A DNA stretch of 64,000 bases, taken from Pannonibacter sp051860505 (GTDB lineage Bacteria; Pseudomonadota; Alphaproteobacteria; Rhizobiales; Stappiaceae). Both the position numbers and the translations under genes were made by a program. Positions within the stretch are counted from its first letter, which is position 1, and every line of letters starts with the position of its first letter. The stretch spans positions 1 to 64,000 of the forward strand of contig NZ_JBHYDX010000004.1 in NCBI RefSeq assembly GCF_051860505.1, read 5' to 3'. The notes beneath the pieces are model-generated. The model had not been told where the DNA came from, made no database searches, and saw only the letters and a program-made list of their open reading frames with translations. Shown piece after piece: positions 1 through 7,239 of this stretch.

Positions 1-478
1 TGGATTGGTTCACCCGGCGTGTTCTGGCATGGCGGGTATCAATCACGCTGGAGGCCGAGTTCTGCATGGAGGCTGTCGAGGAGGCTTTGGCACGTCACGG
101 CACACCCGAGATATTTAACACGGATCAGGGCAGCCAGTTCACGTCCATCGACTTCATCAAGGTGCTGGCCGACCGAGAGATCAAGATCAGCATGGATGGC
201 AAGGGAGCCTGGCGGGACAATGTCTTCGTCGAGCGCCTGTGGCGGACCATCAAATACGAAGAGGTCTATCTCCGGGCCTATGCCAGCGTGTCCGAGGCAC
301 GCGCCGGGATCGGCCAATATCTGGGCTTCTACAACAGCCGCCGCCCGCATTCGTCGCTTGACGGGAAAACCCCCGATCAGGCCTACTTCAATCCGCCGAC
401 ACCCGAAGTGCTGGCGGCATAACCGAGGCGGAAAACCACTTAGAAAACGCCCGGCACCTGTTCAGATCAACCGAGCCA
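1..478 (+). mobile_element. IS3-family insertion sequence, right end only
   Basis: The left edge of the window lies inside an insertion sequence. The 3' part of an IS3-type transposase is visible to position 422, followed by about 55 non-coding bases. The right terminus is inferred near position 478 (ending ...GAGCCA), because IS3-family elements end in CA and because the phage reading frame that enters from the right is read only a few codons into this stretch before a stop. The other end lies outside the window, so the exact terminus and the target duplication cannot be confirmed. Confidence 0.75.
3..422 (+). CDS. IS3-family transposase, C-terminal part
   Basis: The frame is open from the first bases of the window. 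It encodes the C-terminal half of an IS3-type transposase with the retroviral-integrase (rve) fold. Visible are the second catalytic aspartate in the block NTDQGSQFTS, the catalytic glutamate region DNVFVERLWRTIKYEEVYL, and the typical C-terminal NSRRPHSSLDGKTPDQAY motif, which is strongly conserved in OrfB proteins. The first catalytic aspartate and the OrfA part lie to the left. Enzymes of this family excise and insert the element through a circular intermediate. Nothing suggests decay in the visible part. The initiation codon is outside the window, and ATG at 66 is only an internal methionine. Confidence 0.93.
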   Translation, partial: DWFTRRVLAWRVSITLEAEFCMEAVEEALARHGTPEIFNTDQGSQFTSIDFIKVLADREIKISMDGKGAWRDNVFVERLWRTIKYEEVYLRAYASVSEARAGIGQYLGFYNSRRPHSSLDGKTPDQAYFNPPTPEVLAA

Positions 479-3400
479 GCTCTAGGGCGTCATCGAGGAC
501 AACGACACGGGCGCCGGCAAGGGTCGGGGTGCCCATGGCATGCTCGGTGCCACGCTGACCGCGCAGGAGCCTGGTGAGCCTGTAGCGGCGTGGTGCAATA
601 AGGTCTGCCGAACCAGCCTGGACGATCTCCCACTGACCGGCAGCGCTCTCGATGGCCAGCACATTGGCCCCGCTGAAGAGGGCGAGGTCCGAGATGCTTT
701 GGAGGTCACCGTGCTGAAGCTCGATGATCAGCACATTGCCCAGATCGAAGCGTGAGGTGGGGCCTGAGTGGAGATCGGCAGCAAGGCGGCCGATCCTGGC
801 TCGGCGGTTGACGCGGGCAACCGGCTCGAACCCGTCCATCGCGGGACTGCGAAAGACGGCAATCTCGCCCGGCCAGGGATTGGCATGGGCTGCGATCAAG
901 GGGCGATGGGCAGGCAGCTCCTCACGCACCTGCGGCAGGTCGAGGAAAGCAAAGGTGGTCGGGCCGAAGACAACCGGACGGGTGAGGGAGGCCGGGCGTG
1001 TGTCGCCCGGGGGCAGATCATGGACGCTCCGGTCCTGTCGCACCGCCTCAAAGCGCCGTGCCTGCGTGTCGGCAGCTGATGTCAGCCGGACCTCAAGCCT
1101 GCGGCCATCGTGTCGCAGCTCGATCACGTCCGCCGGGTCCAGCGCCAGCCGGGACGGGGGCAAGGTGAAGGTGGCTGTCTCGCGGCCGATCCAGGCTTCC
1201 ATGAGAGCCCTCCGGCAGCGGCGCTCTGCCTCTTCAGGGGCTGTGGCGAATGGGAAACTCTCGGAGGCGATGCGGGTGGTGTCGACAGTGATGCGGCGGG
1301 CTTCCACGAGAGCTGCGTCGTAGTCCTCGTCGGCGCGCGCCATCTGCCACTTCAGGGCCTGGGGCAGTTCGCTCTCCTGGCCGCGGGTCAGTTCGAACGG
1401 CTCCCCGTCGCGAGGGGCGACCAGATCATCGATGGCGAGCGTCGCAACCGGGGCGCGGCCGCGCATGACAAAGCGGACCTGGCCGCCGGTCTCGACAGCG
1501 TCGAAGCCGAAGTGGCGGGCCAAAGTCGCAATCGAGGCGCGGGGGCTTTCCAGCGCGCCGATGACATAGCCCTCGATGGCGCCCCACAGGCCCGAGACGT
1601 CGATCAGGTTCTCGGCCAGCCCGGCGCGCAGGCAGAGGTGACGCACGAGGGCTGCGAGCGACACGGCGCCCAGTCGTCCGGTCAGCCAGTGGCCAAGACG
1701 CCAGTTCGGACCGTCCGTCCAGACGCCAGTCAGTTCGGGGAAGAAGGGATAGGGCCGCGCATCCCAGGTCCAGGCCGCGCATTCGGGCAGATGGACCATC
1801 CGGCCGCCGTAGAGCGGGGAGAGCGGATTGTTGGCTGGATCGCCCCACCACAGGCAGGTCGCCTCGAGATAGGCGCGCTGGATGGCGTCATCCCGCCAGC
1901 CCCGCGAGAAATGCGGCGTGAAGCTCTCGGACGACTTCGGGTCAAAGAAGACGTTGGGCTGGTTGGTGCCCCGGTCGATGGCCGGGCATCCCAATTCGGT
2001 GAACCAGATGGGCTTTGACTGCGGGACCCACGGCGTGGGTGTTGCGCTTTCCACGCCGCCCGGTCGGTTGAAATGGAGGTTGGACCACCAGGCGCGGAGA
2101 TCCTTGATGCGGAAGACCCAGGGCTTGCCCGCGCTGCCATCGGTGATCGGGGTGCGGATCTGCGCGGCCCGGTCGGTGGCCGAGGCATAGAACCAGTCGA
2201 AGCCCTCGCCGCCGGCAATGTTGGCCTGCAGGTAGGTGCGGTCGTGGATTGCGGTCCAGCCTGCGCGTGCATCGGCATGCTCAAAACCGTCGCGCCAGTC
2301 GGAGAGCGGCATGTAGTTGTCGATGCCGATGAAATCGATGCTGGGATCGGCCCAGAGCGGATCGAGATGGAAGAAGACGTCGCCGGACCCATCCTGTGGC
2401 CGGTGCCCGGCATATTCCGGCCAGTCTGCGGCATAGCCGAGTTTGGTCGCGGGGCCGAGAATGCTGCGACAGGCGGAGGCAAGATCCCTGAAGGCGCCGA
2501 CGGCAGGGTAGGTGGCCGGACCCGACTGGACTGGGGTCAGGCCCTGCATCTCCGTGCCAATGATGAAGGCATCGACGCCGCCGGCTGCGACGCACAGATG
2601 GGCATAATGGAGGACCATGCGGCGAAGGCCGAAGTCTGTCGGGGCACCGCGCCATGTAACGAGGTCGCCGCTGACCTCGTAGTCGGAGGGAGAGGCAGCG
2701 CCGAAGAAGCTGGCGACGGCAGTTGCGGCTGCGCTCGTCTTGTCCGGGCTGCCGGCAAAGCCTGGCGCGGGAGAGACGGTGATCCGGCCTCGCCAGGGAA
2801 ACACCGGTTGTCCTGACTTTGCGGCGTGATCGCTGTAGGGGTCGGGCAGGGCGTTGCCGGGGGGAATGTCCATGAGCAGGAAGGGATAGAAGGTCACGCG
2901 CAGCCCGCGCGCCTTGATCTCGCGGATTGCCTCGATCACCGCAAAATCCGCCGGCGTACCGCCGAAGACCGGCCGCCCCTGGGCATCCTGGCTGACGAGG
3001 CGGGCATCTGCCCGGGAGAGGCCGCTGACCTGCCAGTCGGCCGTGCCGGTGTCCTTTTCCCTGACTTCGATGCCAGGTTCGATGCGGCAGTGGCCGGCTC
3101 TCAGATCGTCGGCAATCCAGGCGACAACGAGACTGATGCTTTCGACTGCGGGGGCCATGGCTTGCAGCCGGTCGAGGGCGACGAGGATGTCGGTGGTCTG
3201 AGGTAGCGCGTTGAGGTTTTCGGCAAGTGTCCGAATGCCGTCCGACTTGGTCACCGGGCGGACGGCATAGGTGAACTCGCCCGAGGCCGGGATGAGAGTC
3301 ACGGCCTTCACCAGCCCTTCGGCGGTGTCGGGATCGGCGAGGGGACTGAACACTTCGAAGCTGAGCTGTGGCAGGCGGTTGCCGTAGGCCGCGAGTGGCA

Positions 3401-3968
3401 GTTCCTCGAAGACGACATAGGCCGTGCCGCGATAGGCGGGCGTATTGGCCGTGCCCATCTTCGCCAAGATGAACGGGTCGGCCGTCTGGATCTCGTTGCC
3501 CGGATACCAGCGCCAGGTGACCCCGGAGAGGTCCATCGGCTTGCCGTCGGCCCAGATGCGGCCGATCCCGGTAATCGGTCCCTCGCACAAGGCCACAGCG
3601 AAGGAGGCCGAGTAGAGGTATTCGGTGGTCCGGACCTTGCCGCCGCCGCCCTTGCCGCCGCCTTGGGTTGCGGTTCGGGTCTCCTCCCGAAAGTCGGTGG
3701 CCCAGATGATGTTGCCGCCGATCCGCATGCGGCCGTAGAGGCGCGGAAGGACGGCGCCTTCGGTCGCGGAGGTGATGCGCAGGGTCTCGAGCCTTGCGCC
3801 TTCGATCCGCTGGGAGGGCGCGAGCGAGGAAAGGATCCAGCTGTCTGCAACCGAGCCGATGGTGGAGCCGACGATCCCGCCGATCGCAGCTCCCGATACG
3901 CCCAGAATCGTACCTCCGAATGCGCCGCCAATGGCGGTGCCAACGGCTCCAAGGACAAGTGCAGCCAT
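462..3968 (-). CDS. GTA-type TIM-barrel tail tip / host-specificity protein, C-terminally truncated
   Basis: This 1168-residue protein resembles ORFg15 of the Rhodobacter gene transfer agent and phage J-like tip proteins. It has a glycine-rich hydrophobic N-terminus, a TIM-barrel-like (GTA_TIM) middle section with sequences such as GIDNYMPLSDWRD and WFTELGCPAIDRG, and downstream baseplate-like domains. The role is binding and penetration of the host envelope at the tail tip. It is last in the tail operon, after NlpC/P60 and DUF2163, as in GTAs. GTA homologues run to about 1300 residues. Here the reading frame enters the IS3 right end and stops within five codons, so the normal C-terminus is probably missing. 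Family assignment is firm; truncation is an inference. Confidence 0.88.
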   Translation of the reverse strand: MAALVLGAVGTAIGGAFGGTILGVSGAAIGGIVGSTIGSVADSWILSSLAPSQRIEGARLETLRITSATEGAVLPRLYGRMRIGGNIIWATDFREETRTATQGGGKGGGGKVRTTEYLYSASFAVALCEGPITGIGRIWADGKPMDLSGVTWRWYPGNEIQTADPFILAKMGTANTPAYRGTAYVVFEELPLAAYGNRLPQLSFEVFSPLADPDTAEGLVKAVTLIPASGEFTYAVRPVTKSDGIRTLAENLNALPQTTDILVALDRLQAMAPAVESISLVVAWIADDLRAGHCRIEPGIEVREKDTGTADWQVSGLSRADARLVSQDAQGRPVFGGTPADFAVIEAIREIKARGLRVTFYPFLLMDIPPGNALPDPYSDHAAKSGQPVFPWRGRITVSPAPGFAGSPDKTSAAATAVASFFGAASPSDYEVSGDLVTWRGAPTDFGLRRMVLHYAHLCVAAGGVDAFIIGTEMQGLTPVQSGPATYPAVGAFRDLASACRSILGPATKLGYAADWPEYAGHRPQDGSGDVFFHLDPLWADPSIDFIGIDNYMPLSDWRDGFEHADARAGWTAIHDRTYLQANIAGGEGFDWFYASATDRAAQIRTPITDGSAGKPWVFRIKDLRAWWSNLHFNRPGGVESATPTPWVPQSKPIWFTELGCPAIDRGTNQPNVFFDPKSSESFTPHFSRGWRDDAIQRAYLEATCLWWGDPANNPLSPLYGGRMVHLPECAAWTWDARPYPFFPELTGVWTDGPNWRLGHWLTGRLGAVSLAALVRHLCLRAGLAENLIDVSGLWGAIEGYVIGALESPRASIATLARHFGFDAVETGGQVRFVMRGRAPVATLAIDDLVAPRDGEPFELTRGQESELPQALKWQMARADEDYDAALVEARRITVDTTRIASESFPFATAPEEAERRCRRALMEAWIGRETATFTLPPSRLALDPADVIELRHDGRRLEVRLTSAADTQARRFEAVRQDRSVHDLPPGDTRPASLTRPVVFGPTTFAFLDLPQVREELPAHRPLIAAHANPWPGEIAVFRSPAMDGFEPVARVNRRARIGRLAADLHSGPTSRFDLGNVLIIELQHGDLQSISDLALFSGANVLAIESAAGQWEIVQAGSADLIAPRRYRLTRLLRGQRGTEHAMGTPTLAGARVVVLDDALELARLI

Positions 3969-3977
3969 GGGACGGCC

Positions 3978-4412
3978 TCAGATTGCGGGGAACTGGAAGG
4001 CGTAGGCAATGCGGCGATGCCAGGCCGGGGTCAGGGCTTGCTCGATGACGCCGAGCCGCTCGCAGGCGTGAAGGAAGGTCGCAGGGCCGGTCAGGATCCC
4101 GACGTGCTTGGCAATGGCGCGTCGTTCCATTCGGAACAGCACCAGCGCGCCCGGGGGAGCGTTGGCCGGAGGGACCCTGATCATCACGGCTGCCGCGCCC
4201 TCGGCCAGCACTTCGCGCGGTCCGGTCTCGCCCCAGTCGCGGCTGTAGGGCGGGATGAGGAACGGCTCCGGGCCGACAACGTCCCGCCAGACACCGCGAG
4301 CGAGCCCGAGGCAATCACAGCCGATGGCCTTGAGGCTTGCCTGATCGTGATAGGGCGTACCGAGCCAGGCGCGTGCTGCCGTGATGACGCGGTCAGGATC
4401 GGCGGGGATCAC
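3978..4412 (-). CDS. NlpC/P60 family phage cell-wall peptidase
   Basis: A 144-residue protein of the NlpC/P60 cysteine peptidase fold, the equivalent of GTA ORFg14. The catalytic cysteine lies in the block GCDCLGLARGVWRD and the histidine in AKHVGILTGP. Such enzymes cleave peptidoglycan stem peptides and help the tail tip cross the cell wall. The gene lies just upstream of the tip protein and overlaps the DUF2163 gene by four bases (ATGA), so translation is probably coupled. Length is normal for phage versions, which lack extra binding domains. Confidence 0.88.
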   Translation of the reverse strand: MIPADPDRVITAARAWLGTPYHDQASLKAIGCDCLGLARGVWRDVVGPEPFLIPPYSRDWGETGPREVLAEGAAAVMIRVPPANAPPGALVLFRMERRAIAKHVGILTGPATFLHACERLGVIEQALTPAWHRRIAYAFQFPAI

Positions 4413-5293
4413 AGCACGCTTCCCTCATGCCCTCCATCGGGGGCCGCATAGCGCAGGATCGTGTCCTGACCGGGGATGTGGGGGAAGCCACGGAAGTTGG
4501 CGACATTGGCGAATTTGGCACCGCAGGTCCCGATCCGCTTGTCGCAGCCGGCGCGGATGGTGAAGGTATCTGTCGCCGTGATCGGGCGCACCGGCGCTTC
4601 CAGCAGTGTCAGGATCGCCACCCCGTCGACGAGCTCATGCGCCAGCACCTCGACCCGCCGCCCGGCATTTGCCCCGCCGGTCCATTCGACAAGCCCGAAC
4701 GTGAACCAGCCCGCCGCAAATGTACCGAGACCGGATGCCGTGAAGGCTCGGTCCCGGACCATGTCGATCACCGAGCCGCTGCCCTTGAAGGCCGGAGCCT
4801 CGACGTTCACGCCGCAGCGTGTGTCGCCGAGCGCAGCGTCACAGGTCCCCTGAAACGTCCGCCCGACGGTCTGGCCGAGCACATGGGCCAGCGAGCGTAT
4901 CTCGGCCACGAAGGCCAGCCGCCCGCGCCGGATCTGGCCGATGGCGCCGCGCCGCATTAGGATGCGCTGGGACGTGTCGGTCCAGTTCACGCGCCAGACC
5001 TCCACCGCCGCGTTGTCCCAGCGGCCATCGAGGATGTCGGTCTCGGTGATCCGATCCGAAGTCAGCACGCCTTCTGCGTCCTGCGCATCGACGGCGAGGT
5101 CGGAGCTTGAACGGACCTCTGACGCTGTGAGCCCGCTGTCCGGCTCGAACTCGGTCCCGTCGAAGCTGAGTGTCCGGTCGTGGTCGGTGAAGCCGAAGGT
5201 GAGGCCATCGGTGCGGGTGATCCGCCACACCCAGGCAAGCGTCGTTGTGCCTTCGTCGAGATGAGCTTGCAGGGCCTGTGGCAGGGCTTTCAT
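4409..5293 (-). CDS. DUF2163 / phage BR0599 tail protein (GTA ORFg13-like)
   Basis: A 294-residue tail protein. The N-terminal part (FGFTDHDRTLSFDGTEF) and the C-terminal block with paired cysteines (CDKRIGTCGAKFANVANFRG) are hallmarks of the DUF2163 and BR0599 families. In the Rhodobacter GTA structure the equivalent ORFg13 protein is a baseplate hub component with a metal-binding C-terminus. It overlaps the flanking peptidase and lysozyme genes by four bases each. Normal length, no lesion seen. Confidence 0.88.
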   Translation of the reverse strand: MKALPQALQAHLDEGTTTLAWVWRITRTDGLTFGFTDHDRTLSFDGTEFEPDSGLTASEVRSSSDLAVDAQDAEGVLTSDRITETDILDGRWDNAAVEVWRVNWTDTSQRILMRRGAIGQIRRGRLAFVAEIRSLAHVLGQTVGRTFQGTCDAALGDTRCGVNVEAPAFKGSGSVIDMVRDRAFTASGLGTFAAGWFTFGLVEWTGGANAGRRVEVLAHELVDGVAILTLLEAPVRPITATDTFTIRAGCDKRIGTCGAKFANVANFRGFPHIPGQDTILRYAAPDGGHEGSVL

Positions 5294-6129
5294 TTGCGAC
5301 CCCAGCCGTGCCAGAGGGCGAGCGAGGCAAGTGTCGAGGCGACGATCCCGCCGCTTGTCCCGGTCAGGGCGTATAGGTTGAAGGGGCGGATGTCGAGGGT
5401 GCCGGAGGTGCTGTCGAAGTCGGCCAGGCCGGCGAGGGCCAGCACGGAGGCTGCGAGACAGGCGAGATAGACAAGGCCGCGGGTCAGGGTCCAGGTCATG
5501 GCAGGTCCTTTCTGGATCGGGAGAGGGAGTGACGGGGTAGGGGCGGGGTGTGTGACTGGTGCTGCGCGGTCGGTATTCGTCAGAAGCGCCAGAGCCTGTG
5601 CTTCGCTCAAGCTGCGCAGCGGCCGTGCGAGGTCGATCCGGCCTGCAGGGTCGACGGACCAGACCGGTATGCTGCCAGTGGGATAGCGGCCGTGGCGGAA
5701 CAGATCGCGCTCGGCTTCGCGGCGCGGCTTGAGGACGACCGGGCGCAGCCAGTGCAGAAACGCTTCGGCGGCGGCGGCACGGTTGCCGGCGTTGAGATGG
5801 CGGGTCAGCGCGGCGCGGGCGATGCTGCCGGTGTTGTAATGGAACGAGACGAGTGCATCGAACTCGTGCTGGGCGAGGGGAACGGTGACGGCGCGCCGCA
5901 CCTCGGCTTCATAGTGGGCAAGATCGGTCCGAAACACGCGGAAAGCGTCGCGGATGCCGGCCTCCAGGTCTGTGGGCATGCCGCGTGGCATCCGGGCAGG
6001 GTCCGGTGGGCCGGCGGCTGCGGTATGGCCGATGCCGAAGGTCCAGATGCCCTTGGCATCGCGGTAAGGGCCGGGGACGATGCCTTCGTGCCGGATGAGG
6101 GCAACGAGGCCGCGATCGCTCATGCGCAT
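5290..6129 (-). CDS. GH24 phage lysozyme with C-terminal membrane segments
   Basis: The N-terminal ~160 residues are a T4-type lysozyme (glycoside hydrolase 24). The catalytic triad spacing Glu-8-Asp-5-Thr is seen at E15, D24 and T30 in RHEGIVPGPYRDAKGIWTFG. The enzyme cuts the glycan strands of peptidoglycan for host lysis. After a proline-rich linker the last 69 residues carry two hydrophobic helices, giving a 279-residue protein, longer than plain phage endolysins. An in-frame ATG at 5499 (M211) with AAAGGA before it could start this membrane part separately. The main start is M1 at 6129; M3 at 6123 is possible. No signal peptide is obvious. The gene lies inside the tail operon. Confidence 0.85.
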   Translation of the reverse strand: MRMSDRGLVALIRHEGIVPGPYRDAKGIWTFGIGHTAAAGPPDPARMPRGMPTDLEAGIRDAFRVFRTDLAHYEAEVRRAVTVPLAQHEFDALVSFHYNTGSIARAALTRHLNAGNRAAAAEAFLHWLRPVVLKPRREAERDLFRHGRYPTGSIPVWSVDPAGRIDLARPLRSLSEAQALALLTNTDRAAPVTHPAPTPSLPLPIQKGPAMTWTLTRGLVYLACLAASVLALAGLADFDSTSGTLDIRPFNLYALTGTSGGIVASTLASLALWHGWGRK

Positions 6130-6138
6130 GGTGTTACC

Positions 6139-6264
6139 TCAGGTCGTGAACAGCAGGATCAGCGCGGCGATCACGAGACCGACGCGTAGACGGTGGATGA
6201 ACACCCGGTCGGGGTCGGAGCGCCTGCAGCGCAGGGCGAGGGCAAGGCGGTGCAGCTTATTCAT
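6139..6264 (-). CDS. Small phage membrane protein, 41 residues
   Basis: A 41-residue reading frame between the holin-like gene and the lysozyme. It has a basic N-terminus (MNKLHRLALALRCRRSD) and a C-terminal hydrophobic stretch (VGLVIAALILLF), so it is probably a single-pass membrane protein. Its start overlaps the end of the holin-like gene by eight bases and it ends ten bases before the lysozyme, which supports it as a true gene. A lysis accessory role is a guess from position. No family recognised. Confidence 0.55.
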   Translation of the reverse strand: MNKLHRLALALRCRRSDPDRVFIHRLRVGLVIAALILLFTT

Positions 6265-6607
6265 GGCGGCCCCCGTCCTTTGGCCGGCGCAACCGGGCCA
6301 GCACGACTTCGATGAAGGCTGGACCGAAGACGCCGACCAGATAGGCGGCCGATCCTGCGGCGCTGCCGGCCGGGATCGTCTCGGCAGGCAGGTTCAGCCA
6401 GCTGGTGATCACGGCCATGGACAGGCTGCCCATGCCGGCGGCGATCAGTCCGCCGAGCAGGATGTGCCTCAGGGCATCGCGCAGGCGCATCTTGGTGGTC
6501 AGCGCGTTGGTTGCCCCGCCAAGGGCGCCCCAGGCCGCCAGGATCACAGCGGTCGAGGCTCCAAGTTCGCGCAGCACGGCGTTCAGGAAGCCATTGGGAT
6601 CGTTCAT
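6257..6607 (-). CDS. Holin-like phage membrane protein
   Basis: A 116-residue protein with about three hydrophobic segments (around residues 15-35, 45-68 and 80-102) and a basic, charged C-terminus (ARLRRPKDGGRHE). This layout fits phage holins, which form membrane pores that release endolysin. The start at 6607 overlaps the stop of the DUF2460 gene (ATGA). The small membrane protein and the lysozyme follow directly, so this is a lysis cassette. The specific holin family was not identified. Confidence 0.7.
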   Translation of the reverse strand: MNDPNGFLNAVLRELGASTAVILAAWGALGGATNALTTKMRLRDALRHILLGGLIAAGMGSLSMAVITSWLNLPAETIPAGSAAGSAAYLVGVFGPAFIEVVLARLRRPKDGGRHE

Positions 6608-7230
6608 TGCCGGATCTCCAGAAGCGGGATTGAGGGGATCGAGCCGAGGCGCTCGAGATCGAGGGTGATGTCGAGCATGTCGGTGTCGAACCGGACGGGG
6701 ACGTCGAACTCGAAGCCGGCCGTGATCGCGACCCCGGCTGCCGGGGCTGCCGCGAAGCTGACAAGGCCGGTGGATGAGGACACCGACCAGCCGGTGGCGA
6801 CAGGAGTGCCGTTGACCGCAACCCTGACCGACCCTGTCACTGGTCTTGTGATCGGGCGGGACCACGACTGGGCGCCAGAAGCGTATCGCTTGATCAACTG
6901 GAACTGTTTGGTGGCGCCGTTGCCGAGGCCGATGGGCTGGTCGGTCGGATGCGGGGTCTGCGATGGCAGGCAGGACTTGAAATCGGCCCAGTCCTTGAAG
7001 CGAAAGCCGTGAAGCCGGCCATTGCGCGCCTCGAAGAAGGCGATCACGGCGGCGAGATCGTCAGCGCGGCGGATGCCATAGGCGACGTCGTAGCGGCGGC
7101 GCGAGTTGGCCCAGCTGGCGTTGCGCTCCTCGTGGCCGGAGGTCAGCTCCACGATCTGGGTGCGGCGTTCGGGTCCGCCGCGTGCGCCCCGGCTGATGCT
7201 GTCGGGAAAGCGGACGTCGTGGAAGGCCAT
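6604..7230 (-). CDS. DUF2460 tail protein (GTA ORFg12-like)
   Basis: A 208-residue protein of the DUF2460 family, equivalent to GTA ORFg12, a distal tail component. Typical features are the N-terminal FHDVRFPDSISRGARGGP, the block IRRADDLAAVIAFFEARNGRLHGFRFKDWADFK and the late VSFAAAPAAGVAITAGFEFDVPVRFDTD. It lies between the tape measure and the baseplate genes, as in GTAs, except that a lysis cassette here separates it from DUF2163. Intact by length. Confidence 0.92.
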   Translation of the reverse strand: MAFHDVRFPDSISRGARGGPERRTQIVELTSGHEERNASWANSRRRYDVAYGIRRADDLAAVIAFFEARNGRLHGFRFKDWADFKSCLPSQTPHPTDQPIGLGNGATKQFQLIKRYASGAQSWSRPITRPVTGSVRVAVNGTPVATGWSVSSSTGLVSFAAAPAAGVAITAGFEFDVPVRFDTDMLDITLDLERLGSIPSIPLLEIRQ

Positions 7231-7239
7231 CGGGGCTCC

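Noticed and set aside
1110..2816. Long plus-strand frames opposite the tail tip gene
   Set aside because: They are mirror frames of a well supported minus-strand gene in high-GC DNA, with no start context and no recognisable domains.
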